Positions 34,939-44,254 of a stretch of 64,000 nt of DNA are shown one piece after another. The DNA is taken from positions 1 through 64,000 of the forward strand of contig JAFGWU010000045.1 of assembly GCA_016936975.1 (NCBI GenBank), read 5' to 3'. This stretch comes from Bacteroidales bacterium (lineage in GTDB: Bacteria; Bacteroidota; Bacteroidia; Bacteroidales; GCA-2748055). The position numbers and the translations under genes are program-made. The notes under the pieces are model-generated. The model saw only the letters and a list, made by a program, of their open reading frames with translations, made no database searches and was not told the DNA's origin. Every line of letters starts with the position of its first letter. Position 1 is the first letter of the stretch.

Positions 34939-35622
34939 ATGTCTCCCGGTAAAAGATACAGCTACCTGGCCTTTTTCGATCTCGACATGACCATTTTGAG
35001 TGTGAACAGTGCAAACATCCTGGTCAAGGAATCTATTGCACGGAATATGCTAAGCAGGCAACAGGTCCGGAATGCCATTCTCCTTTCATTTCTTTATAAA
35101 CTCCAGCTTCATGATACGACCCGGATTATCCGCAGGATGCTGCGATGGCTCGAAGGACTTACAGAAGAAAACGTAAACTCGGTATCCGGGGAAATATTCA
35201 AAAGGAACCTGGTTCACTTTCTGCGACCCGAAATATTGAGAGAAATTGAGCTGCATCGATCACATGATGCGGGTATTGTTCTGTTATCTTCTGCCACCTC
35301 CTTTGCCTGTAATCCGGTTGCCCGTTACCTTGAGATGGATGATGTGATCTGTTCCCGCATCGGGGTGCAGAACGGATATCTTACCGGGCATACCGTCGGA
35401 AAGCTTGTGTTCGGCCCCGAAAAAAAACACCGTCTTCTTAATTATTGCAGGAGCAAAAATTATAGGCCCGAACAATGTTATTATTACGGCGACTCCATCG
35501 CCGACATCCACGTATTGGAAGCGGTAGGTTATCCCGTTTGTGTTTACCCGGACAAAAAACTTCGAAAGGTGGCCGAAAAAAGAGGATGGAAAATCATTGA
35601 CAATGTACATATTAAGTCGTAA
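34939..35622 (+). CDS. HAD-IB family hydrolase (SerB-like phosphatase)
   Basis: This protein of about 227 residues starts at the ATG at 34939. The frame opens upstream at a TTG (34804), but the extra 45 residues have no homology and precede the core strand. Motif I is AFFDLDMTILSVNSA, motif II LLSSATSF near residue 118, and motif IV YYYGDSIADIHVLEAVGYP near 185, the HAD-IB layout shared with phosphoserine phosphatases and lysophospholipid acyltransferase-linked phosphatases. Ser/Met replaces the usual GT in DxDxT spacing (DLDMT is intact). It is divergent from the phosphoesterase gene. Confidence 0.88.
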   Translation: MSPGKRYSYLAFFDLDMTILSVNSANILVKESIARNMLSRQQVRNAILLSFLYKLQLHDTTRIIRRMLRWLEGLTEENVNSVSGEIFKRNLVHFLRPEILREIELHRSHDAGIVLLSSATSFACNPVARYLEMDDVICSRIGVQNGYLTGHTVGKLVFGPEKKHRLLNYCRSKNYRPEQCYYYGDSIADIHVLEAVGYPVCVYPDKKLRKVAEKRGWKIIDNVHIKS

Positions 35623-35652
35623 TTTGTAATCAGTTAACCTAAATGCCCGATC

Positions 35653-37020
35653 ATGAAAAATTTTATCGCAAAAAGGTTGCTGTTCATTATAATTGCGGCA
35701 ATCTTCGGTTATTCCTTAGCTCTGTCTGCGGAGTCCAATCTTTTACAATCCCGGAATTATACCGGGACCTACACCCTGGTTTCCGGTGATGTAACCCTTA
35801 CCCTTACCCTGCAACAGGACGCAAACAACAACCTGACGGGCTTTCTTAAAAGCAGTAACGGAAATTCGTTCACGATTGAAGGAATGGTCAGCGAGGGTGT
35901 GGCCACAGGCGTATGCAAGGGAAATGAAGGCGGCCTCTATATCGAGGCTTATCTTGACGGAAACGAGCTTACGCTCTCCCTGATTGAACCCGACTCTTAC
36001 AATATGCCCGATTACAATACCGCTCAATACCTTGTTCTTAACCGGACCATACGTCAAGCTGAACCGGCACCTGGTAGCATTTCACCTGTTCAGCAGTTTA
36101 CCCAATCTCCTGATCGGCCCGGCCAACCATCTGCACATAGTGGAACCCAGGCCCCGATGACAGGACAGGCTGTTCCCCGAAGCGCTTCCGGATCCTCGAC
36201 CCTGCCCCCATCCACTCAAACATCAAAGCTGGGGAATGAAGAAGCAGGCGATGAGTTGCTAGGATATAAATTCAGGAAACCAGCTACCTGGAACCATCAG
36301 AATGAAGCAGGATATATTCTGCTTGGCTCGACAACCATTCCGGGATTAATAATCGTTTTCCCCCATCAGTCAAATGATATCCGTGAACTGATATCTGAAA
36401 TGCATAAAGGACTTCAGGAGGAGGGTATCTCTCTCACACTCACCGGACAGGTTAAACAGCAATCCGGGACCACTGCCAATGCTTATTACCAGGGGGTGGT
36501 TCAGGGTGAACAGGCAAGGGGATACGGCATCGGATTACTGAATCCAAACGGAAGCGGTATTTTTATCCTGGCAGTCAGTACCCCTGACAAACTCGGAAAT
36601 GAAATCATTGCAGCTGCCAATACCATATGTCAGAACACCACCTTCTTCAAACTACGGGCCGGGGATCCCACCCTGGTAAAGCATTTTTCCGGGGAATGGG
36701 CCTGGACCAATGGTTATCGCACAGAATGGATGACCTTTTATCCCGACGGAACCTATACCGATCAGTATGAAGCAGGCTACTCAGGTGATTTCACGGATGG
36801 TGGAGGCAACATAACCGGCAACTGGGGTGCTTCAGCACAGGATAGTAACCGGGGAAGATGGACCGTTCAGGGAACAAAAGATGCCGGCGTGATTACGGTG
36901 CTTAAAAGCAACGGGGATCAAATAAGATACGATTACAGGGTTTATGTCGAACGGGGTGAGAAATTCTACTGGGAATATCTGTTCAACAATTACCATTATC
37001 GGAAACAAAAAGCCCTTTAA
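35653..37020 (+). CDS. Exported hypothetical protein with two conserved beta regions
   Basis: This 455-residue protein has a signal peptide (LLFIIIAAIFGYSLALSAES). An N-terminal beta domain (about 35-135, YTGTYTLVSGDVTLTLTLQQ) is followed by a low-complexity Ser/Pro/Gln/Thr linker (about 137-195). A middle domain (about 205-330) starts with GYKFRKPATWNHQ and resembles the PsbP/TPR-associated surface proteins with a 'P.gW' start. A C-terminal domain (FSGEWAWTNGYRTEWMTFY and YPDGTYTDQYEAGYSG) looks lipocalin-like. I recognise no named family. It has no T9SS sorting domain, so it is probably periplasmic. It starts 30 bp after the HAD-IB gene. Confidence 0.75.
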   Translation: MKNFIAKRLLFIIIAAIFGYSLALSAESNLLQSRNYTGTYTLVSGDVTLTLTLQQDANNNLTGFLKSSNGNSFTIEGMVSEGVATGVCKGNEGGLYIEAYLDGNELTLSLIEPDSYNMPDYNTAQYLVLNRTIRQAEPAPGSISPVQQFTQSPDRPGQPSAHSGTQAPMTGQAVPRSASGSSTLPPSTQTSKLGNEEAGDELLGYKFRKPATWNHQNEAGYILLGSTTIPGLIIVFPHQSNDIRELISEMHKGLQEEGISLTLTGQVKQQSGTTANAYYQGVVQGEQARGYGIGLLNPNGSGIFILAVSTPDKLGNEIIAAANTICQNTTFFKLRAGDPTLVKHFSGEWAWTNGYRTEWMTFYPDGTYTDQYEAGYSGDFTDGGGNITGNWGASAQDSNRGRWTVQGTKDAGVITVLKSNGDQIRYDYRVYVERGEKFYWEYLFNNYHYRKQKAL

Positions 37021-37119
37021 CGATCGGCAATATGATTAGAAATGGTCTCATACAGGATTTTGACAAAAATCCAATAAATTCCATATGGTATGGATGAGCA
37101 AATGATCGCGGTTCCGGAT

Positions 37120-37656
37120 TCAGGATTTGGGCAGGTGATCTGCCAGCTTGGAACGGGAACAAATCTTCGGAAAAAACATACCGGTAGATTCTTTATAATC
37201 CCTGTATTTCTCTCCAAACGCTTCGTTTAATAACTTCTCTTCATAATTGGAGATCAGGTAATAAAATACTACGATTAAGATCCATAAGGCGAAGGAAATA
37301 ATGGAAAGTGACAAAATCACAGCTGCCAGATAGAAGAGTATGACACCAAGGTAGAGCGGATGCCGCACAATGCCGAAGACCCCGTTACGGATAACCTCTG
37401 GTTCGGAATGTTTGCTTATAAATACCTTTCTGGATGCTCCGACTGCCAGGATAGAACCCATCACAAAAATCAATATAGCAATCGGCACCCTTACTGTATT
37501 GGATATATATTTGGTCAGAAAAATGGAAATCTCAAAGAAGAATGAATCTAAAATATAAACAGCAATAAAGATGAAGAACAGCATCAATTGGATGGTATCA
37601 CCCCAGGGATGCTCACCGGTCAGATGCGGATGCTCTTTATGTTTTTTAACTTTCAT
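37120..37656 (-). CDS. Isoprenylcysteine carboxyl methyltransferase-like membrane protein
   Basis: This 178-residue membrane protein has about four helices. The ICMT/PEMT-like signature lies near residues 93-110 (GVFGIVRHPLYLGVILFYL), followed by the SAM-pocket end motif NYEEKLLNEAFGEKYRDYK near 150. Bacteria lack CAAX-prenylated proteins, so the target is probably a lipid or small molecule (inference). A paralogous protein with the same layout lies at 54454-55005. It is divergent from the exported O-methyltransferase. Confidence 0.82.
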   Translation of the reverse strand: MKVKKHKEHPHLTGEHPWGDTIQLMLFFIFIAVYILDSFFFEISIFLTKYISNTVRVPIAILIFVMGSILAVGASRKVFISKHSEPEVIRNGVFGIVRHPLYLGVILFYLAAVILSLSIISFALWILIVVFYYLISNYEEKLLNEAFGEKYRDYKESTGMFFPKICSRSKLADHLPKS

Positions 37657-37898
37657 TTTCTCTAAAATTACAAATCGTCATGATACTGCCATAATGAATC
37701 TTACTGAATTCGGTAAAATTCAGGCGAACGCTATCTATTTACCGGTCTGATTCACCGGAATGGAATCGTGCCATTTGAATCTGCAGATTCTGGTTTTCTG
37801 CCCTGGCGGCCTCAGAAATTTGAGCCTCCTTAATAAAACTTACTTATCCTAGGGGATCCTTTCGAAATATCTTATCTTTACCCTGTATCCTGAACAGC

Positions 37899-38546
37899 AT
37901 GCGTGAACAAAGAATATTTATAATTTTTACCCTGTTCTGTTGGATAGCTATCCCCGTTATTGGTCAGCAATCTGAAATCACTGCACTTGACAGGCAGATA
38001 CAGGCATTCCTCAACAGCCGTTACGGACAATGGCACGACATGAATGTTCCGTATGCGGATGGACAACTGCTTTTTGATTTGATTGTTAAGAATCGCTATA
38101 CCAGAGCATTGGAAATTGGTACCTCAACCGGTCATTCAACCATATGGATGGCCTGGGCACTCAGCAAAACAGGCGGAAAACTGATCACCATCGAAATTGA
38201 TGAGACCCGCTACAGAGAAGCTATAAAGAATTTTAAGGAGGCTGGTGTGTCTGAATATATTGATGCCCGGCTGGCCGATGCCCACGACCTGGTTCCTAAA
38301 CTCAAAGGGCCTTTTGATTTCGTCTTTTCCGATGCGGATCAGTCGTGGTACAGAACCTATTTCCTTGCACTTGTACCAAAGCTTGAATTAGGGGGTTGTT
38401 ATACATCCCATAATGTTTCAGACCGGTTTGGAAACAGCTGGAACACCGAATATCTACAGTTCCTGAAACAACTTCCCAACTTTATTACCACCATTGACAA
38501 CAGCGGCGGCGGAATGGCAATCAGCTACAAGAGGGCAAACCATTGA
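37899..38546 (+). CDS. O-methyltransferase-like protein with an N-terminal signal sequence
   Basis: This 215-residue protein has a class I SAM-methyltransferase fold. Motif I is ALEIGTSTGHSTIWMAWAL (about residues 69-87), then KLITIEIDETRYREAIKNF and the DFVFSDADQSWYRTYF region that in catechol-type O-methyltransferases binds metal and substrate. Unusually, it starts with a typical signal peptide (IFIIFTLFCWIAIPVIGQQ) ending at about residue 23. Export would take it away from SAM. Either the enzyme has a special source of SAM or a structural role, or the hydrophobic segment is a membrane anchor. No ATG downstream of the hydrophobic segment gives a better start until residue 48. Confidence 0.85.
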   Translation: MREQRIFIIFTLFCWIAIPVIGQQSEITALDRQIQAFLNSRYGQWHDMNVPYADGQLLFDLIVKNRYTRALEIGTSTGHSTIWMAWALSKTGGKLITIEIDETRYREAIKNFKEAGVSEYIDARLADAHDLVPKLKGPFDFVFSDADQSWYRTYFLALVPKLELGGCYTSHNVSDRFGNSWNTEYLQFLKQLPNFITTIDNSGGGMAISYKRANH

Positions 38547-38655
38547 ATGCATGTCTGGACCACAGGAGCTCAGGAGAGATTTAAAGCAAACCACTTCACT
38601 GTCCAAAGGTCATGGAGTCATTAAGTTCCTTATCCTGCTGATTTAAAGGTTTTAT

Positions 38656-39069
38656 CTACCGTTTGATGTACCTCTTGAATCTGTCGTCCATTTTAAAATA
38701 AGTATACCGCGATGCATGTTCCCCCGTCGCCGTGACCATGTCATCCTTAACCAGGTAAGTGCTTCGCTCCCCGACGATTCTGGAAAAATAGATGTCCTGC
38801 TCTTTCTTTCCCTCATCAACCAGAATCACGTAAACCAGGTTGCTGTCGAAGTCCGACTCCAGCGGATGGGAACAGATCGGACAATAAAAATCGATCTGCT
38901 CTCCCTCGCAGAAATCAAAATCGGGATGCTTTACGCTGGTATAATTTCCGATTTCTGGATGAAGCATCAGCAATCCTTTGTGCTTATACCTGTTTCGAAC
39001 CGTAAAAACAATATGGTCACCAACTTTCAGATGGCCCTTGCAGTAAGGGCATATAAAATCGTTTATCAT
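38656..39069 (-). CDS. Zinc-ribbon-like small hypothetical protein
   Basis: This 137-residue soluble protein has two CxxC pairs, FICPYCKGHL near residues 7-10 and FYCPICSHPL near 63-66, spaced as in a zinc ribbon. The C-terminal half is charged (EDxxF/KK). I recognise no named family. Small proteins of this type are widespread in Bacteroidota as uncharacterised CxxC-CxxC proteins. It stands alone between the O-methyltransferase gene and a palindromic repeat element. Confidence 0.75.
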   Translation of the reverse strand: MINDFICPYCKGHLKVGDHIVFTVRNRYKHKGLLMLHPEIGNYTSVKHPDFDFCEGEQIDFYCPICSHPLESDFDSNLVYVILVDEGKKEQDIYFSRIVGERSTYLVKDDMVTATGEHASRYTYFKMDDRFKRYIKR

Positions 39070-39133
39070 GGTACGTAACTGATATAATTAAAAAGTGCAT
39101 TTAAATAGACCAAATTATATTTGTATGTGTATA

Positions 39134-39265
39134 GAATATCGAACAAGGAACACCGATTTTTGATTTAAGATTTTTCCCACAGCGAATGCAGCAGTAAATT
39201 CTTAAATCGACATTCGTTTATCCTTGCCGGCCGAAGCTTGGCGCAGGCGGGAGTGTTCGATATTC
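39134..39265. repeat. Palindromic MITE-like intergenic element with 11-bp terminal inverted repeats
   Basis: GAATATCGAAC at 39134-39144 is exactly inverted at 39255-39265. Inside, GATTTAAGATTT-like and AAATTCTTAAATC-like arms face each other, and the centre near 39182-39195 is itself an inverted repeat. The right arm carries an extra GC-rich imperfect palindrome around AAGCTT (39225-39252). It has no coding capacity. Only one copy lies in this window, but the sequence type recalls dispersed Bacteroidota intergenic repeats. Confidence 0.65.
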
Positions 39266-39274
39266 AAATCGATC

Positions 39275-42200
39275 TTATCTCCCACGGGTAAACTTTCTAT
39301 ACCAGTTTTCACCGGCTCCTTTCACTTCGAGAATATACATCCCGCAGGGAACCGTTTCCAATGAGACCCTCAATGGTTCCGTTGATCCGTATGCTATTTC
39401 CTCAACGTGAAAGATCCTGCCATCCATACTTACCACAGAGATCGTCAGAGGTTCTCCAGTCAACCGGTCGGGTAAATCAACAAAAATTTCGTTTTCAGCC
39501 GGGTTGGGATATATTTCAAATCCATCATCCTGGGTCCTTTCCGATATTTTTGTCGGATTCTTATTCTGAATAATGGTCACCACCTGTTCGGGATTTGCCG
39601 CACTGAATGCAAATACCGTTACGGTTCCTGTTCGCATTTTGCCGGTATTCAGTGTCAAATTCAATGAAATCGTTCCATTTTCAACCCCCCTGTGTGTCCC
39701 CTCTTTTATGGAGAACCACTCGCATTCAGTGATGCTGAACCATTCCATCGGCAGATGTTCCTTAATATTGCCATTTTTTACCGGGATATCAATCGTTCCT
39801 TGGCTCCACAGGGCATAAAGTGTATCGGGTACCTCCAGAAACGGAACATTCAGTTTATAATTGGCCGTGATCCAGGTATGGTTCCCTGCATCCACAGAGA
39901 CTTCAGGATTGGAAGTTTCCTCATAACCGGTTGAGGTGGATTTTTTCCATTTATCAAATGTGTAAATTCCGTATTCCTGCGGTGCGGTAAATTTGACTGT
40001 TCCTGCGGTTCTGCTATAGCTCCTTGTGAAATTGCCCCAACCGTAAGTCCTGTTGTTAAGATCGGCTTTATTGCAATTAAATAATGGCATTAATTCATCC
40101 GAACAGCTTACCAGGACATTGGAAAATTTGGTTGTGGCCCGGTAGTCAATATTAATCAGCAGGGTCAGGCTGTCAATACTCACATTCATGTCGGCCTGTT
40201 CACCTGTATGCAGGTCGGTGATTATTTTTATTTCAGCCCAGGCGGCCGGCCGTGTAAAAATCATCAGGTCTTCATCTCCTGCTACATCCAGTATTTTCCG
40301 GATAAGGGATTCACTTGCAAGACTCCGTTCAACTGTGGACATGTGCCCGTCGTAGAAGAAATATTTTTCTGCCCATCCCAGCGGGCTCATACTGCTGGTA
40401 TTGTAATAAACCGCCGCATCGTCATTATACTGGCTGAACATAAAATGTTCCCCGCTGCTGGGATGGATCAGGGCTGAATTGCCGGAGTGTGCCATCAGTA
40501 TGGTCAGGGTTGCATCGCTGAGAATGGTATCCTGGCTTATTTTTAATTTGTTTTTAACAACCGAGATATCCGTTATGCGGCAGTCCACATATTGCCGTGG
40601 TATTTTACCGGAATTCCAGACATTGATCCTCAATTCCCCTTTGGCATTCAGTTCATCCAGCTGACCATCCGATAATGTATATGTGACCGGTTCATTGAAT
40701 TCTGAATAGGTCCCATCGTTAAAAGCAGTATAAATCTCATCGGAGATGGTTCTGATCTGGTTCTCGAATATGGGCAGAAGTGCACTATACTGTTCGGGAG
40801 AAATTTCTGCATTGTATGTAGCGAGGGTATCAAAGCTTTCAAAAAGCGGCCTCAGATTAAGAGGTTCCGGGTAGGGTTCCAGGAACCTGTACTGGTATGC
40901 CATAGCCAGGTAGTAATGGTAGCGCACCATTCTTTCCCAGGCCGTTCGCTTCATTTCATTCAGATAGGTCATTGCTCTTGGGTCCAGTATATTGTCACTG
41001 CTTAACAGAATATCATCCATGGCATCGCATACCAGCAGCATTTTGGTCAGTTCCTGTGGAATATTATTCAGCTTTTGCTGGCTGAATGCCATGACCTGTG
41101 CCACTTCTCCCTTTTTCATAGTATAGGATTCGATAGAGTCCAACCATATATCGAAAATGGGGTATCCCTTTTTCAATCGTTCAAATTCTGCCTTGACCTT
41201 ATCGTCGGGAATGGTTACCTTTTTAAGTGTTGAAGCGAATTTCTGCAGGTTTTCGGGTGACAGGTTATCGAGGACCTTTTTCGCATTGTGGGCCCCCTGT
41301 TTGGCGCCTGCCTCGATCAGTGAGGCCGGATTGATTCCTCCGGCAAGCCCGGAGGCATTATCCACCACGGTACTGAATTCATCCACCGCCAGTGTCAGGG
41401 TCTCATGCACAAGGTTCCAATTATCCATCGAAAGAGGGTCCTCATAATCAAACTGGGCCGCTGTTTGTATAGCTGAGCCTAGAATCTGCGTGGCCGGACC
41501 AGGAATGCAACTGCATACCTGTCCGACGATCATACCCACTCTTCGGAATATTCCCTCGAAACTGTTTGCCACATTATCCTCTGCCTCTTTTATCAACCAA
41601 TCAATTTGCTGATTATAAAGCACCGTGAGTGAATCCTGCTTCGCACAGATATCCTTGAATTCCTTGAGGGCAGGAATATAATCCTGGTAGGCCTCTTCAT
41701 ATTCAACCTGAAGTATGGTGATCTGATCAATGGCTTTGTCTTTAATCAATTCAGCTGTTTCCTGCTTCTGCTGCAGGGTTTTGGCTTTATTAGACATCCA
41801 GTAATCCAGGTAAAGAACGCGAATAGCAAATTCGATCTCGTTCTGGTAATTCTGAAGATTGGCCTCAAAAGAGAGCAGTGGTGCCCATCCTTTCGGATTC
41901 CCGAAATAATCGAGATTCTCATCAAGCTGATGCTTTAACGCGCTGAAAGAGTAATAAAGCTGTTCCAGGTCAAGAGCTGCAACCGTATCGTTGTTCCACG
42001 ATTCCGTTTTTTTATAGGATTTGATAAGGTTGATGTATTTCTCACAGGTAGTATTGACCATTTCAGGCTGACCGTAAATATAACTCTCCCTCGCATATTG
42101 CAGCATAAACCTGACGGCATGCGGATGGAGCCAGCTGTAACAGTTCGGTTCAAATACATAATGACCTTCAATACCTCTCGGACCAATAGGAGGCTGCTTC

Positions 42201-43288
42201 CAGTCGGTTGGTGTGCCGTAGCAACCGCCAGCCAGGTTAATTACCGGTTTCAGATTGATATTTGAATAAAAATTACCACCATTCCCTCCGCCTCCGGGCG
42301 CCGAGAAATTATCCGTTCCCGGGATCATCAGGGAGGGACTTCCCTGTCCCCCGTTGACAAAGAACCGGAGATGGTTTCCTGTACTTTCCAATCTCCGGCA
42401 ATAGCAAAAGAATTCCGAAGCATCAAGACCGCTGAAACCTGCTAGAGTGGGGGTCCTCGGGGTAGAATTGATACAGGATATTCTGTTCCCCAAATCTTCA
42501 AATACCAGATCCTCACAAAAGATTCTCACCCGGGTCTGGGGAAAATGAACGGAATCGCGAATGATAACCTTTGTCGCATAAATATTTAACTCTTTCAGGT
42601 TTGAAATCCCCTGATAGGTAAAGGGAATATTGCCGTTTTCAAAAACAACCGTCTTGCCGATAATATCAATTCGCACCACGGTGTCTTCCCCATTAAAATT
42701 CATCGGTCCTTCCGGCGACCATATCTTGCTCACAAGGATGGTATCAATGTACTCCATATCCTTCATGTAAGTAATGATCTCCTGTTCGGCATAATTTTCC
42801 GGAAGAGGTGTGAAAAAAACCATCTGGGATAATGTGTCGTCTCCGTCAATCCCGATAAACTCAACCTCGAAATTGGACACGTCGGTAATCAGAGGCGTGT
42901 AGTTAAAAACGGCCTTTTGTTCCTCTGCTGACAGCAGAAGGGTGGTATCATACCGGTTCCAGACTTTATAGGAGTATTCGGCATCCGGGTGCCCGTCCCA
43001 GTAAAACCGGAAACGGCAATCGGCGTTATGATAAACAGTTTTTTCGGGAATCTCTCCGAGCCTGTAGGTAAAGAGTGTATCTTCAGGCAGCCAGAGCAGG
43101 TTGCCCAGTCCCGTCATCCCGTCACCGGCCGATACATAGGGCTGTCCGGTTATACAACTGATAACGGCAGAATCGGTAACGCCCCCGATACCAATTGTAT
43201 GCGGAATCCAGGTCTGTCCGTTGAGCGCTGTAATTAAACCGCACCCTATTATACATAATATGGTTTTTATCTGTCTCATTTCAAGCAT
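39275..43288 (-). CDS. Giant T9SS-secreted protein with helical centre and BACON-like domain
   Basis: The 1337-residue product has a signal peptide (KTILCIIGCGLITALNGQ; the ATG at 43279, three codons in, is an equally good start). The N-terminal 450 residues are beta-rich. The centre, about 455-900, is strongly helical with heptad-like and amphipathic stretches. It includes a Gly/Ala-rich hydrophobic hairpin (VGMIVGQVCSCIPGPATQIL) near 575-615. Beta domains follow, including a BACON-like one at about 1155-1250. The T9SS type A sorting domain (DGFEIYPNPAENEIFVDLPD) ends the protein. No enzyme motif is visible. It lies 33 bp after a secreted tail-collar protein gene on the same strand. Confidence 0.8.
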   Translation of the reverse strand: MLEMRQIKTILCIIGCGLITALNGQTWIPHTIGIGGVTDSAVISCITGQPYVSAGDGMTGLGNLLWLPEDTLFTYRLGEIPEKTVYHNADCRFRFYWDGHPDAEYSYKVWNRYDTTLLLSAEEQKAVFNYTPLITDVSNFEVEFIGIDGDDTLSQMVFFTPLPENYAEQEIITYMKDMEYIDTILVSKIWSPEGPMNFNGEDTVVRIDIIGKTVVFENGNIPFTYQGISNLKELNIYATKVIIRDSVHFPQTRVRIFCEDLVFEDLGNRISCINSTPRTPTLAGFSGLDASEFFCYCRRLESTGNHLRFFVNGGQGSPSLMIPGTDNFSAPGGGGNGGNFYSNINLKPVINLAGGCYGTPTDWKQPPIGPRGIEGHYVFEPNCYSWLHPHAVRFMLQYARESYIYGQPEMVNTTCEKYINLIKSYKKTESWNNDTVAALDLEQLYYSFSALKHQLDENLDYFGNPKGWAPLLSFEANLQNYQNEIEFAIRVLYLDYWMSNKAKTLQQKQETAELIKDKAIDQITILQVEYEEAYQDYIPALKEFKDICAKQDSLTVLYNQQIDWLIKEAEDNVANSFEGIFRRVGMIVGQVCSCIPGPATQILGSAIQTAAQFDYEDPLSMDNWNLVHETLTLAVDEFSTVVDNASGLAGGINPASLIEAGAKQGAHNAKKVLDNLSPENLQKFASTLKKVTIPDDKVKAEFERLKKGYPIFDIWLDSIESYTMKKGEVAQVMAFSQQKLNNIPQELTKMLLVCDAMDDILLSSDNILDPRAMTYLNEMKRTAWERMVRYHYYLAMAYQYRFLEPYPEPLNLRPLFESFDTLATYNAEISPEQYSALLPIFENQIRTISDEIYTAFNDGTYSEFNEPVTYTLSDGQLDELNAKGELRINVWNSGKIPRQYVDCRITDISVVKNKLKISQDTILSDATLTILMAHSGNSALIHPSSGEHFMFSQYNDDAAVYYNTSSMSPLGWAEKYFFYDGHMSTVERSLASESLIRKILDVAGDEDLMIFTRPAAWAEIKIITDLHTGEQADMNVSIDSLTLLINIDYRATTKFSNVLVSCSDELMPLFNCNKADLNNRTYGWGNFTRSYSRTAGTVKFTAPQEYGIYTFDKWKKSTSTGYEETSNPEVSVDAGNHTWITANYKLNVPFLEVPDTLYALWSQGTIDIPVKNGNIKEHLPMEWFSITECEWFSIKEGTHRGVENGTISLNLTLNTGKMRTGTVTVFAFSAANPEQVVTIIQNKNPTKISERTQDDGFEIYPNPAENEIFVDLPDRLTGEPLTISVVSMDGRIFHVEEIAYGSTEPLRVSLETVPCGMYILEVKGAGENWYRKFTRGR

Positions 43289-43321
43289 TTTTCAGGTTAT
43301 TAATTCCTTCTTCCCTGTCCC

Positions 43322-44254
43322 TTAATACTTGATAATGAAATTCACATTGGCGTTTTTAGGGCGGGTTTCAGCAGAGGTCCGGGCTGAACGGGACAGGTCA
43401 AAATCCACTCGGTTATAATTGTCTGAAGATCCCGATCCAATACCGGTACCACCATAAACCCATGTTTGCTTGAAAGGTCCTGTTGAGTTACCGTGAATTG
43501 CGGCATAGGTATTAAAATCACCGACGGTTCCCGTTACATTTTGCATAGCATCATGCTGATAGGATCCCACAGTGTCGCCAACAGCCCCGCCTGTATACCT
43601 GGCTATTCTTGTAGTGCGGTTGGGATCGGTAAACGCGTCATCCGCAGTACCGTTTACCCCTCTGAGCGATACCCCCCTCAGGTCGGGTACCCTGAATGTT
43701 TCCGCTGCGGAACTGCCCCAGGAAGCTCCGATAACCTCATATAGTTCAGGGTAATCTGCAATTCCGTATTCCATACCATCACAGAGTAACCATCCCACCG
43801 GCACCTTTTCCGACGGCCCGCCGAAAGGTATGATGGCTCCTGCCGGAAATTCCACGTGCGCCGTAAGGGCCACCTTCGCCACTTCAGCAATGGGGACTCC
43901 TAAAACGGCCGATTCGCTCAATACCTTACCGCCGGCTTCAGTAACTTTTAAGACAGACTCATTAAGTGCTGTAGAGTCGCTGTTCAGAAAGAGTGAGGGG
44001 GAATAGGTCTGACCGCTTGCGCCCTGTCCCACCACAATGGTAAAGGCTCCGAATGCATTCGTAACCACAGAATGGGTTTCGGAATAGACAGAAACGTCAT
44101 TCTGGATCAATTCAACAACCAGATTCACCGTTTCATTATCCCTTATTGTTCCGTCACTGTCACGCAGGACTGCCTGATAGGAGAAGCCTGTCTGGGCCAT
44201 AAGGCAGGCAGAAACCAGCAAAAAGCTGATAACAAGTGTAATTAATTTTTTCAT
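43322..44254 (-). CDS. Secreted protein with phage tail-collar domain
   Basis: This 310-residue protein has a signal peptide (LITLVISFLLVSACLMAQ) and the Bacteroidota N-terminal module GFSYQAVLRDSDGTIRDNE, common in surface proteins. The collar domain lies at about 135-200: GWLLCDGMEYGIADYPELYE and FRVPDLRGVSLRGVNG, closely like phage tail-fibre tips (PF07484). The C-terminus (SAETRPKNANVNFIIKY) is the usual tip end. No phage genes are nearby. It probably forms a trimeric, surface-exposed adhesin-like fibre (inference). Its stop is 33 bp before the giant T9SS protein. Confidence 0.85.
   Translation of the reverse strand: MKKLITLVISFLLVSACLMAQTGFSYQAVLRDSDGTIRDNETVNLVVELIQNDVSVYSETHSVVTNAFGAFTIVVGQGASGQTYSPSLFLNSDSTALNESVLKVTEAGGKVLSESAVLGVPIAEVAKVALTAHVEFPAGAIIPFGGPSEKVPVGWLLCDGMEYGIADYPELYEVIGASWGSSAAETFRVPDLRGVSLRGVNGTADDAFTDPNRTTRIARYTGGAVGDTVGSYQHDAMQNVTGTVGDFNTYAAIHGNSTGPFKQTWVYGGTGIGSGSSDNYNRVDFDLSRSARTSAETRPKNANVNFIIKY

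Noticed and set aside
43322-44254. A prophage remnant suggested by the tail-collar domain
   Set aside because: The protein has a signal peptide and a Bacteroidota surface N-terminal module, and no capsid, terminase, integrase or lysis gene lies anywhere in the window.
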